Positions 34,841 to 42,773 of a stretch of 64,000 nucleotides of DNA are shown piece by piece (the first letter of the stretch is position 1; each line of letters opens with the position of its first letter). Location: positions 1 to 64,000 of the forward strand of contig NZ_JAGMUO010000006.1 in NCBI RefSeq assembly GCF_019049325.1, given 5' to 3'. The stretch is from Streptomyces sp. AC512_CC834 (lineage in GTDB: Bacteria; Actinomycetota; Actinomycetes; Streptomycetales; Streptomycetaceae). Position numbers and translations under genes: made by a program. The notes beneath the pieces are model-generated. The model made no database searches. It saw only the letters and a program-made list of their open reading frames with translations, and was not told where the DNA came from.

Positions 34841-34876
34841 GCTGTATTGCTGTGGAGAATGTTGAGTGAGAGCGCC

Positions 34877-35725
34877 TCAGCCCTGGATTCCCGGGACCTT
34901 CTGAGACTGAGACTGGCTACCGGGCGCCTCCAGAACGGCGGCACCGCCGTAGAAGGCGCTCACCCCGCCGTCGATGACGACGGACGAACCGGTCATGAAC
35001 CGGGAGGCGTCACTCGCCAGATAGACGGCCAGTCCGACGAGTTCGTCGGGGGTGCCGAACCTCCCTGCCGGCACGATCTGGAGCAGGGCCTCGGCCGTCC
35101 GCGGGTCCGTGGCGATTCCATCGGTGAGGTCGGTGTGCACCCAGCCGGCCGAGATCGCATTGACCCGGACCCCGGTCACGGCCCACTCTGCGGCGAGCGA
35201 ATGGGTAAGGGCGATCACCGCGGCTTTTGACACCGCGTAGGGCGAGTAGTGGGGAAGACCGGCCTCCCCTGTGATCGAAGCGATGTTGATGATGGATCCG
35301 CGCCCGCGTTCGGTCATGTCCCGGCCGACGGCGCGGCAGACGTGCAGAGCGGATTCGAAGTTGAGCCGCATCTCTCGCTGCCATTGCGCGACTTCCAGGT
35401 CGTGGAAGGAACCGGCGCAGGTAAACCCGCCGGCGTTGTTCACGACGATGTCCAGGGGCCCCATCTCGGCCACTGTCTGCTGCACACAGGCCCGGATCTG
35501 GTCCGGGTCCTCGACGTCGCACACCAGACTGATCGCGCGTCGCCCCAGCTTCTCGACCTCGGCTCTCACCTCCTCCAGCCTCTCGGCTCCCCGGGCCAGG
35601 AGGGCGACGTCGGCACCTGCCTCGGCGTAACCGAGTGCGATGGCCCGCCCGATGCCACGGGAGGCGCCGGTCACCAGGGCAGTCTTCCCCGAGAGGCTGA
35701 ACAGAGAGTTCCCGCCGTGGCTCAC
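34877..35725 (-). CDS. Short-chain dehydrogenase/reductase
   Basis: A 282-aa classical SDR: TGASRGIG cofactor motif near residues 18-25, NNAGG, catalytic Ser in INIASITGEAG, YAVSK, and MTGSSVVIDGGVS. It resembles gluconate-5-dehydrogenase/FabG-type enzymes. It has an unusual Gln/Ser-rich C-terminal tail (PGSQSQSQKVPG). The start is GTG 35725, whose bases overlap the hydrolase stop codon (GTGA), so three genes (LLM oxygenase, hydrolase, SDR) are translationally coupled. It probably acts on the same intermediate as its two partners. Confidence 0.9.
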   Translation of the reverse strand: MSHGGNSLFSLSGKTALVTGASRGIGRAIALGYAEAGADVALLARGAERLEEVRAEVEKLGRRAISLVCDVEDPDQIRACVQQTVAEMGPLDIVVNNAGGFTCAGSFHDLEVAQWQREMRLNFESALHVCRAVGRDMTERGRGSIINIASITGEAGLPHYSPYAVSKAAVIALTHSLAAEWAVTGVRVNAISAGWVHTDLTDGIATDPRTAEALLQIVPAGRFGTPDELVGLAVYLASDASRFMTGSSVVIDGGVSAFYGGAAVLEAPGSQSQSQKVPGIQG

Positions 35726-36537
35726 TTCAGGAACTCCTCGATCCGAGTCAGCGCCTGTTTGAACTGCTCCACCTGCGGCAGGTGCCCGCTGTCGTCGATG
35801 AGGGCCACGGCACTGTCGCGGATGAGGCCCGCGAACTCGTCGGCGTAGGCGGCCGGAGCAAGGCGGTCCTCGCGTCCCCACACGATCAGCGTCCGCGCGG
35901 CCACGCGGTGCAGCCGTGCCCGCAGCCCGCGGTCGGGAATCGGCCACAGATACTTACCGGTGCTGCCGAGCGACCAGACCATGCCCGCGGCTGCCTCCAC
36001 GGCCGCCTCGGGATCCTCCGGGAACGCCAGGGCCGCCTGGGCGACATCGCCGGACGGGTCGTGGAAGAGCAGACCGGGCAGCTCCGTCTGGGAGGCGGCG
36101 GAGAGGGTGGCGACGGGCAGATCGTCGCGCCACAGCCCCAGGGGCGATATCAGCACCAGCTTTCCGGGGAGCGCGGGGAAGTGCGCCGCGAGCTCCGCGG
36201 CGAGCATGCCGCCGAAATCGTGGCCCACGACGACCGGTTGGCTCAGGCCCAGGGACCGGCTCGCCTCCTCGAAGACGAGGACCATGTCGGACAGGTCGTC
36301 GATGACGTGCGCGGCGTCGGGCTCACCCGCGCTCGTGCCGGGGAACTCGGGGGCGTAGACCGTGTACTGCTCGGCCAGGCGGGACAGGAAGGGGTCCCAG
36401 GCCAGCCCGGTGGACCCGTGGAGGTACAGCAGCGGAGCGCCCTGGCCCGCCACCTTCACCCTCAGTCGCAGCCGTCCGTTCCAGACGTCCACTGTCTCCT
36501 CGCGGGGCGAGGGCTGTGCGCGTTCGGTGGTGGTCAT
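35722..36537 (-). CDS. Alpha/beta hydrolase with Asp nucleophile
   Basis: A 271-aa alpha/beta hydrolase. Oxyanion HGSTG near residue 40; nucleophile elbow VVVGHDFGGMLAAELA, with Asp as in haloalkane dehalogenases and epoxide hydrolases; Asp in WGREDRLAP; catalytic His in DDSGHLPQVEQ. The start ATG 36537 overlaps the LLM stop codon (ATGA) and its stop overlaps the SDR start. An epoxide hydrolase or C-C hydrolase function on an oxygenated intermediate made by the LLM enzyme is plausible, but not decided by sequence. Confidence 0.88.
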   Translation of the reverse strand: MTTTERAQPSPREETVDVWNGRLRLRVKVAGQGAPLLYLHGSTGLAWDPFLSRLAEQYTVYAPEFPGTSAGEPDAAHVIDDLSDMVLVFEEASRSLGLSQPVVVGHDFGGMLAAELAAHFPALPGKLVLISPLGLWRDDLPVATLSAASQTELPGLLFHDPSGDVAQAALAFPEDPEAAVEAAAGMVWSLGSTGKYLWPIPDRGLRARLHRVAARTLIVWGREDRLAPAAYADEFAGLIRDSAVALIDDSGHLPQVEQFKQALTRIEEFLK

Positions 36538-37811
36538 GAGGCCTGCGTCCTCCCTGCCGCGGACGGCGCGTGCTCCTGGGCCGCTGGAAGTGGCACGCCT
36601 CCCAGCCGCTTGGGCCACCAGTGATGGGCAAAGCCCTGGTCCTGCCACAGCGTGCGCAGATGGGGCAGGACCTCGGTGGCGAACAGATGGATGTTCTTCT
36701 GCACCAGGTCCTTCGGCATGGACCCGAAGCCAAGCATGGCGTGCAGGTTCCCGATCCCGTACGTCGTGCAGTACTCGAGGAGTTGGTCACGCACTGTGGC
36801 GGGACTGCCCGCGATGACGGCTCCGGCGTCGGCGAGTTCCCCGAAGCCGGCGGTGCGCATCGTGCCGTACATGCCGAAGTCCCCGGGGTCTTTCAGCATG
36901 GCCTTGACGCCGTGGATGTTGACACCGCCGGGCAGCCCCAGCATCTCTGGCGGGATGGCGCCCAGTCCCTTCCGGTAGGCGTATTCGGCGTGCGCGCCGT
37001 ATTCCTTTTCGGCCCGCGCATCGGTCTCGCTGACCGCGATCGTCTGGAGAAAACCCATCCGGTAGGGGTTGCGTTCGAGTCCGAGCTGGTCGGCCAGTTC
37101 CCAGAACCGCTCGAATATCCGCTTGCCAGTCAGTTTGGCGCCGGTGAACCCGAAGTAGTTGAACCCGAACCCGCGTTCCAGCGTGAGCTGCATCGTGCGG
37201 GGGTTCCCGATTCCGGTGATCCATACCGGCGGCTGTTCCTGCAACGGCCTGGGCCAGAGGTTGACCTGCGGGAACTGGCCGTAGCGGCCGTTCCAGGCAA
37301 AGGGGTCGCGGTCGCGCCAGGCGCGCAGGATGAGTTCGAGGTTCTCCTCGAAGCGCCCCCGGACCTCAATGGGCGGGATTCCGTTGTTGATACTGGCGTC
37401 GTAGCTGAGTCCCACCGGAAAGCCCGCGATGAGCCGGCCCCCGCTGATGACGTCAACCATCGCGTACTCTTCGGCGACCCGCACGGGTTCACGTGTCTTG
37501 CCGAGCGACCGCCCCATGGGGAAGATCGCGGTGCTGAGCCTCTCGGTTTCCGTGGCATAGGCGACAGCACTGGCCACGAGGTTCGGGTTCGGCGACAGGT
37601 CGTAGGAACTCTGGCCGTGCTCGGTGAGCGAGATGCCGTCAAACCCCGCCCGGGCACCCGTCATCAACTCGTCGATGTAGTCGACCACCGAGGAGTACAC
37701 GCCCGCTTCGGTCGTCAGGCTGTAGGGGGTGCTGCACACCGAATCGTGATGCGCTTCGAAGTCCGAAGGCAGAAACCGGTAGGGCGCCTGCTCGAACAGA
37801 GTGACCTTCAT
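36534..37811 (-). CDS. LLM-class flavin-dependent monooxygenase
   Basis: A 425-aa luciferase-like monooxygenase. Features: the TIM-barrel N-terminus MKVTLFEQAPYRFL, a conserved LTEHGQ segment near residue 63, AVAYATETERLSTAIFPMGRSLGKTREPVRVAEEYAMVDVISGGRLIAGFPVG (typical LLM beta-4/5 region), and the C-terminal GFGSMPKDLVQKNIHLFATEVLPHL. It needs reduced flavin, which the reductase at 50930-51502 could supply. ATG 37811 follows GGAGGGTAG. It heads the coupled trio with the hydrolase and SDR and follows the cupin gene by 43 nt. Confidence 0.9.
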   Translation of the reverse strand: MKVTLFEQAPYRFLPSDFEAHHDSVCSTPYSLTTEAGVYSSVVDYIDELMTGARAGFDGISLTEHGQSSYDLSPNPNLVASAVAYATETERLSTAIFPMGRSLGKTREPVRVAEEYAMVDVISGGRLIAGFPVGLSYDASINNGIPPIEVRGRFEENLELILRAWRDRDPFAWNGRYGQFPQVNLWPRPLQEQPPVWITGIGNPRTMQLTLERGFGFNYFGFTGAKLTGKRIFERFWELADQLGLERNPYRMGFLQTIAVSETDARAEKEYGAHAEYAYRKGLGAIPPEMLGLPGGVNIHGVKAMLKDPGDFGMYGTMRTAGFGELADAGAVIAGSPATVRDQLLEYCTTYGIGNLHAMLGFGSMPKDLVQKNIHLFATEVLPHLRTLWQDQGFAHHWWPKRLGGVPLPAAQEHAPSAAGRTQAS

Positions 37812-37854
37812 CTACCCTCCAGGGACCGGATTTGCGGGCGCCGCGAGCTGCGGA

Positions 37855-38238
37855 TCACAGCTGCGTGACGATGAGGAGCGATTCGCCGCCCACGCTCCTC
37901 GTCGAGTGCCCCTTGCCGGTCACGTCCTCCACGAGAACGCTTCCCCCCGGGAGGAAACGCCGCGCCTCCCCGTCGCTGACCTGGACCTCCAGCTCGCCCT
38001 TCAGGAGCGTCATCACCTGCTTCCGGGGCGCGGGATGGAAGTCCCCGAAGTAGCCGTCGGGGAGGAGCAGGTACACACTCGCCTTGGCCTCCGTGGCCGT
38101 CGAGAGGAACATGGAGGGGGCCGGCGGCGCGAAGTTGACCTCGGCGAGGTCCAGCTTTTCCTCGGCGAAGTGCGTCTCCCCCGCCGCATCGGTGTACATA
38201 CGCGTGACACCGATCGTGCGGGTCTCGGTACCCGACAT
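37855..38238 (-). CDS. Cupin-domain protein
   Basis: A 127-aa single cupin. The two conserved motifs are degenerate: FGDFHPAPRKQVMTLLKGELEV for motif 1 and GGSVLVEDVTGKGHSTRSVGG for motif 2, with possible metal ligands His in DFHP and GHST. The ATG at 38238 is preceded by AAGGAGAGA; an upstream in-frame ATG has no such site. It is first of four genes running leftward, and the nearest clear promoter is that of the tRNA-like gene upstream. Probably a small dioxygenase, isomerase or cyclase. Confidence 0.82.
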   Translation of the reverse strand: MSGTETRTIGVTRMYTDAAGETHFAEEKLDLAEVNFAPPAPSMFLSTATEAKASVYLLLPDGYFGDFHPAPRKQVMTLLKGELEVQVSDGEARRFLPGGSVLVEDVTGKGHSTRSVGGESLLIVTQL

Positions 38239-38281
38239 CACTCTCTCCTTCTGGGAGGGCTGATCTGATTCCACATAGCAA

Positions 38282-38307
38282 TGGTGGGCCGGCATGCCGG
38301 CCCACCA
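38282..38307 (-). terminator. Perfect 26-bp palindrome between tRNA-like gene and cupin
   Basis: Each arm is 13 nt with no unpaired loop base (centre between 38294 and 38295). It begins 11 nt beyond the 3' end of the tRNA-like gene. No T-run follows. It may terminate the tRNA transcript, serve as a processing or attenuation site if the cupin operon is co-transcribed, or bind a protein. Confidence 0.65.
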
Positions 38308-38317
38308 GCGCTGCGGC

Positions 38318-38402
38318 GGAGAGGGCAGGATTCGAACCTGCGAGGGCTAAAGCCCTTCCCTGCCAAGGCAGGGATCCGTTAGGCCGCTACGGCTACCTCT
38401 CC
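38318..38402 (-). tRNA. tRNA-Ser-like gene without a normal anticodon loop
   Basis: An 85-nt class II tRNA-like sequence. Acceptor GGAGAGG pairs 7/7 with CCTCTCC; T arm GCAGG-TTCGAAT-CCTGC pairs 5/5; position 8-9 is TA; the D loop is TAGCGGCCTAA; a long variable arm (AGGGC-TTTA-GCCCT) marks class II (Ser/Leu/Tyr). G73 and the GGAG start fit serine identity. CCA is not encoded. The anticodon arm is TCCCTGC-CTTG-GCAGGGA: at most 8 nt lie between the 5-bp stems, and these can pair further into a 7-bp stem with a 4-nt cap. No Ser, Leu or Tyr anticodon is present. SerRS ignores the anticodon, so charging is still possible. A role as seryl donor to the VlmA-like transferase is my inference; a decayed tRNA is the alternative. 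Confidence 0.8.
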
Positions 38403-38446
38403 CTGCGGATCCGGCGTTTTCACCGCGCTCCGCTGTCTGTTCGAAA

Positions 38447-38489
38447 ACTATGCCAGACCACGCTGACACCGTGCTGATGCTCTACTGAT
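38447..38489 (-). promoter_or_regulatory. SARP-type promoter of the tRNA-like gene
   Basis: Reading leftward: ATCAG (38489-38485), ATCAG (38478-38474) and GTCAG (38467-38463), each 11 bp apart. The last heptamer is 8 nt from the -10-like CATAGT (38452-38447). The expected start near 38440 gives a leader of about 38 nt before the tRNA 5' end. This is the classic SARP architecture. Confidence 0.75.
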
Positions 38490-38519
38490 GCAGGTGGCGG
38501 GGCGGGCTCGAGACCGTAT

Positions 38520-38562
38520 GTCAGCGCCTTATCAGTCGCGTGTCAATCCACTTTGATTCAAT
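38520..38562 (+). promoter_or_regulatory. SARP-type promoter of the ACP-PKS operon
   Basis: GTCAG (38520), ATCAG (38531) and GTCAA (38542) are spaced 11 bp. The third heptamer is 8 nt before TTCAAT (38557-38562), a -10-like hexamer. It lies divergent from the tRNA promoter, 56 bp upstream of the ACP start codon. Confidence 0.7.
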
Positions 38563-38617
38563 CGATGCCGTACCCACACGTCATAGGTGACCGGGAGCAG
38601 AATAAGGGGCAAGGCAC

Positions 38618-38947
38618 ATGACAGATTCTGGTACTGCTCTACACGAGCTTCGCGGACTACCAAGGTCTGAACGGTCGGAAGCCCTCGAGGAAATCGTGGT
38701 CAAGGAGTTCAAGGGCACGCTTCTCATGACCCATGATGAAGAGTTCCCTCTGACCGAGAGCTTTTTTGACCTGGGATTCACTTCACTGCGTGTCACCGAG
38801 GCGAAGCAGCGTCTTGAGGAGCGTCTGGACTGTTCCATCAGTTCCAACGTGCTGTTCAACAACCCGACTGCGGAGCAGTTGGTGGCGTACCTGATGACCG
38901 ACGTGCTCGCCGACCTCTTCCCGGAAGGTTCTGATGCAGATGGCTGA
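38618..38947 (+). CDS. Free-standing acyl carrier protein
   Basis: A 109-aa carrier protein with the phosphopantetheine Ser56 in FFDLGFTSLRVTEA and the usual helix-2/3 pattern ending PTAEQLVAYL. The ATG at 38618 follows AAGGGGCAAGG. Its last 14 nt overlap the start of the PKS gene, so both are translated together. It may hold the starter unit for the PKS or carry an intermediate between the PKS and the ligase. First gene of a five-gene operon. Confidence 0.92.
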   Translation: MTDSGTALHELRGLPRSERSEALEEIVVKEFKGTLLMTHDEEFPLTESFFDLGFTSLRVTEAKQRLEERLDCSISSNVLFNNPTAEQLVAYLMTDVLADLFPEGSDADG

Positions 38948-41900
38948 GCCGGCCGGGAACAGCCGGCAGGATGCCGTCGCCGTCATCGGGGCCGGCCTCC
39001 GCTTTCCCGGCGGCAACGACACGCTCGACGGTTTCGCCGACTTTCTGCGGGCTGGTGGCAGCGGCATCGGTCCGCTGCCTCGGGACCGATGGGATGTCGA
39101 TGCGTTCGCCTCGGACGGTGACGGCGCGCTGGGAGCGGTCCGTACCGCGGGGGGCGGCTTCCTGGACCGTATCGACGAGTTCGATCCTCAGTTCTTCAGC
39201 ATCTCCCCCAAGCAGGCGCAGTATATCGATCCCCAGCAGCGGCTGCTGCTGGAGACGGCCTGGGAGGCGCTGGAGAACGCCGGCGTCGATCCGGCCGGGG
39301 TGCGTGACGGCGGTGTGTACATCGGTGCCACGCCGTTCGACCAGGCCATGGAGCTGGACTCGGTGCCGTACGACAAGCTCGATGCGGCGCTCGCCACGGG
39401 CATGGGCGCGTACCCGCTGTCCGGGCGGCTGTCGTACTTCCTGCGCTGGCACGGTCCGAGCCTGACGACGGACACCGCTTGCGCCTCGTCGCTGACGGCC
39501 CTGCACATGGCGGTGGCGGGCCTGCGGGACGGGGAGTGCGGCATCGCGCTGTGCGGCGGTGTCAACGCTCTGCACCACCCCAAGATCTTCGCGATCCTCT
39601 CGCAAGGCGGGATGCTGGCGCCCGACGGGCACTGCAAGACCTTCGACGACGCCGCGGACGGGTACGCGCGGGCCGAGGGCTGCGGGGTCCTGGTACTCAA
39701 ACGCCTGGCCGACGCCGAGCGCGACGGTGACCAGGTGTTGGCGGTGGTCCGGTCGACCGCCATCGGGCACAACGGCGAGAGCGCGGGGCTGACCGCCCCC
39801 AACGGCACATCGCAGGAAGCGGTCATGCGCCGGGCTCTGGCCCGGGCGGGCCTAGAGCCCGGGGACATCCAGTACGTGGAGGCCCACGGTACGGGCACAT
39901 CGCTGGGAGACCCCATCGAAATGGGCTCGATCAACGGTGTGTTCGGCGCCGCTCACCGGGACCGAGAGGCGCTCACCGTCGGCTCGGTGAAGTCGAACCT
40001 CGGGCACATGGAGCCGGTCGCCGGGATCGGCGGGATCCTCAAGGTGGTCCTGCAGATGCGCGACGGCCTGTACTACCCGCACCTGTATTCCACACCGTCG
40101 GGGCGCATTCCCTGGGAGACGTACCCGGTGCGCGTCCCGACCAGCTGCACGCCCTGGCAGGCGCCGGTACGCCGGGCCATGGTCAACAGCTTCGGCGTGG
40201 CCGGTGCCATCGGCATCGCCGTCCTCGAACAGGCACCCGCCCGACCCGGTACCGGCACGCCGGCACAGGGGCCGCACGTCTTCACCCTCTCCGCCAGAAA
40301 CGGTGCGGCGCTCACGGGGCAGATCGAACGTCACCTGAGCCTTCTCGCGGAGCAGCCGCAGACCGACGTGGCGGATCTGTGCCTGACCCGCAACGTGGGG
40401 CGCGCACACTTCAACCACCGTGTCGCCGGTGTCGCCCGGAGCACCGCAGACGTGGTCGACCTGCTCGGCCGTCACGCGCAGAAGCTGGCCGACGGTGAAC
40501 ACGCCCCGGGCAGCCTGCGCAAGGTCGCGCTCCTGTTCACGGGTTCCGGGTCGCAGTACACCGGCATGGGCGCGACGCTGTACCGCCGCTATCCGGTATT
40601 CCGCCGACACCTCGACGAATGCGACCGGCTGTTCGCCGGTCACCTGCACAGATCCATCAGCGAGATCATGTTCGGCACGGCCCCGGACGCCGAGGAGCGG
40701 CTCGCCGAGACCCTGTACACCCATGCGGCACTGTTCGCGCTGGAGTACGCCGTCGCCAGACTGTGGCAGTCCTGGGGGGTCCGGCCCAATGTGCTGCTCG
40801 GGCACAGTGTCGGCGAAGTGACCGCGGCGACGGTGGCCGGTCTTTTCACCCTGGCCGACGGAATCGCCTTCCTGGTCGCTCGCGCCCGGCTGATCGAGTC
40901 GGTCTCGGTGCCCGGGGCCATGGTCGCCGTGGCGGCGCCCGTCTCCGAGGTGCGACCGCTGCTGGCCGCACTGCCGGATGTGGACATCTGCGCCGTCAAC
41001 TCGCCCCAGCAGTGCGTCGTTTCCGGTGGTGCCGCGTCCGTGCAGCAGATCACCGGGACGCTTCGCGGCCAGGGGGTCAGGGTCACCGAGATGCGTGTCT
41101 CCTCGGCCTTTCACTCGCCGCTGATGGACGAGATCCTCGATCCGCTGCGCGAAGCACTGGCGGACGTCACCTTCCGGGAGCCGTCCTTGACGCTGGTCTC
41201 CTGCCTCACGGGCGAGGTGGCCACCCCTGGGGAGCTGTCCACTGCCGAGTACTGGGTGCGCCACGTGCGCGAGAGGGTCGACTTCGAGGCCGGCATCCGC
41301 ACGGTCGCGGGCCGCGGGAATCACGTCTTCGTCGAGGTGGGTCCCTCCTCCGCCCTGGGAACACTGGCCAAACGGTGCCTGCCGGACGGCAGGCACCGCT
41401 GGCTCACCAGCCTGCGTCCGCGCGACGAGGAGGGCCGGTCGATCCACGAAGCGCTGGCCGGCGCGTACACCGCGGGGCTCCAGGTGACCTGGTCGGCCGT
41501 CCATGATGCAGGGGGCGGGCGCCGTATCGCCCTGCCCGCCTACGCCTTCGACCGCAAGCGGTACTGGCTGCCCGACCAGATCGGCCGGCACGGCCTCGGC
41601 GCGGCTTCGAGCGTGCATCCCCTGCTGGGCACCGAGACGCACCGTGACGATGACGGTGCTGACGTCCGTGAGTTCGTGACGCGGATCAGCGCGCACAACC
41701 TGGCCTATCTCGCCGATCACACCCTGCGCGGGCGGCCGTTCATGCCCGCGGGCGCCTATGTCGAAGCGGTCCTGGCGCTCATGGACGCGGTGTACGGCAC
41801 CACCGGACAGCCGGTGCAGGACATCCGCTTCCACGAGGCCCTGTTCCTCGGCAGCCAGCCGGTCGAGGTCCGCACCCGCTGTACTGAACGGGCCGGCGGC

Positions 41901-42773
41901 TTCACCGATGTGGAGATCGTCAGCCGGGCCGTCGGGGAGAACGGCTCCGCCGAGCGGCGGCACGCCACCGCGGTGCTCGCTCCGGCGGGTGAGGCGGTCC
42001 CGTCCGGCACCGGCCGGGGCCTCCAGACCCGCGCAGCCGCATCCGGGCGTCCGCAGGGGCGGTTGGACGCGGAGGAGGTGCACGCGGCGTACAGCGCCGC
42101 CGGGCTGGAGTACGGTCCGCAGTTCTCCCGTGTCGGGGAAGTGCTCCGCTACGGAGCGGACTTCGCGCTCAGCGAGCTGAACGGGGCGGACATCCGGGAG
42201 GCGGAACACCTGCCGCCGCCGCTGTTCGACGCGGCCACGCAGGGGATCGCCGCTCTGGTGGACCGTGACCGGTCGTACATGTCGGTGGGCATCTCCTCGG
42301 TGCGGGTGTTCAAAAAGCCCCGTGCGGCACGCCTTCGGGCCGCGCTGCGCATCGTGCCGGCGCACGACGGTGAGATGGCATTCCTCGCGGACGCGCTGCT
42401 GATGGAGGGCGACAGGCCGGTCCTGGAGATCCTGGGCATGGCGTTTCGGGAACTGGCCGCGGTCCCCGCGCCCGCGCCCGGGAAGCGACCCGCCGACCGG
42501 TCCGAGGCGCCGCCGGCGCAGCGGTCCGGATCGCCCGAGGCGCTCCTGCGCGAGGCCGTCGCACAGTTGCTGAGGCTGGACAGCGCGCACGACATCGGGG
42601 CGGACACCTCGTTCTTGGACCTCGGTATGGACTCCCTGGCGGCGGCGGAACTGCGGAGTGTGCTGGAGAGCGAACTGCACACATCGCTTCCGCCGCAGGT
42701 CGTCTTCGACCACCCCTCCATCGAGCAGCTCGTGGAGTTCTTGGAAAAGCAGGATGTGAAGGAGCGGGTATGA
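38934..42773 (+). CDS. Type I polyketide synthase, KS-AT-DH-ACP
   Basis: A 1279-aa single-module PKS. KS (about 14-430): Cys183 in DTACASSLTAL, EAHGTGT, KSNLGHMEPVAG. AT (about 535-830): GHSVGEVTAA with Ser625 and SAFHSPLMD, a malonyl-type signature. DH hot-dog domain (about 895-1180): ADHTLRGRPFMP with His929 (HxxxGxxxxP), and FDAATQG with Asp1099. ACP (about 1195-1270): LDLGMDSLAAAE with Ser1234. No ketoreductase, enoylreductase, methyltransferase or thioesterase is present. A DH without a KR needs a reductase in trans (for example the SDR at 34877) or serves as a product-template-like domain. ATG 38934 overlaps the ACP gene; the stop overlaps the ligase start in ATGA. Confidence 0.95.
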   Translation: MQMAEPAGNSRQDAVAVIGAGLRFPGGNDTLDGFADFLRAGGSGIGPLPRDRWDVDAFASDGDGALGAVRTAGGGFLDRIDEFDPQFFSISPKQAQYIDPQQRLLLETAWEALENAGVDPAGVRDGGVYIGATPFDQAMELDSVPYDKLDAALATGMGAYPLSGRLSYFLRWHGPSLTTDTACASSLTALHMAVAGLRDGECGIALCGGVNALHHPKIFAILSQGGMLAPDGHCKTFDDAADGYARAEGCGVLVLKRLADAERDGDQVLAVVRSTAIGHNGESAGLTAPNGTSQEAVMRRALARAGLEPGDIQYVEAHGTGTSLGDPIEMGSINGVFGAAHRDREALTVGSVKSNLGHMEPVAGIGGILKVVLQMRDGLYYPHLYSTPSGRIPWETYPVRVPTSCTPWQAPVRRAMVNSFGVAGAIGIAVLEQAPARPGTGTPAQGPHVFTLSARNGAALTGQIERHLSLLAEQPQTDVADLCLTRNVGRAHFNHRVAGVARSTADVVDLLGRHAQKLADGEHAPGSLRKVALLFTGSGSQYTGMGATLYRRYPVFRRHLDECDRLFAGHLHRSISEIMFGTAPDAEERLAETLYTHAALFALEYAVARLWQSWGVRPNVLLGHSVGEVTAATVAGLFTLADGIAFLVARARLIESVSVPGAMVAVAAPVSEVRPLLAALPDVDICAVNSPQQCVVSGGAASVQQITGTLRGQGVRVTEMRVSSAFHSPLMDEILDPLREALADVTFREPSLTLVSCLTGEVATPGELSTAEYWVRHVRERVDFEAGIRTVAGRGNHVFVEVGPSSALGTLAKRCLPDGRHRWLTSLRPRDEEGRSIHEALAGAYTAGLQVTWSAVHDAGGGRRIALPAYAFDRKRYWLPDQIGRHGLGAASSVHPLLGTETHRDDDGADVREFVTRISAHNLAYLADHTLRGRPFMPAGAYVEAVLALMDAVYGTTGQPVQDIRFHEALFLGSQPVEVRTRCTERAGGFTDVEIVSRAVGENGSAERRHATAVLAPAGEAVPSGTGRGLQTRAAASGRPQGRLDAEEVHAAYSAAGLEYGPQFSRVGEVLRYGADFALSELNGADIREAEHLPPPLFDAATQGIAALVDRDRSYMSVGISSVRVFKKPRAARLRAALRIVPAHDGEMAFLADALLMEGDRPVLEILGMAFRELAAVPAPAPGKRPADRSEAPPAQRSGSPEALLREAVAQLLRLDSAHDIGADTSFLDLGMDSLAAAELRSVLESELHTSLPPQVVFDHPSIEQLVEFLEKQDVKERV

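Noticed and set aside
38318..38402. Reading the tRNA-like gene as an ordinary tRNA-Pro (TGG) or tRNA-Ala (GGC)
   Set aside because: Proline and alanine tRNAs have short variable loops; this one has a 5-bp variable arm, and the stem flanking the loop would be mispaired in either register.
38318..38402. tRNA-like gene as an attachment site of an integrated element
   Set aside because: No integrase, excisionase or direct repeat of the 3' end is visible nearby, and a regulated promoter precedes it.
39852..42713. 953-codon minus-strand open frame opposite the PKS
   Set aside because: Antisense shadow of a clearly coding PKS; no recognisable domain and no ribosome site.
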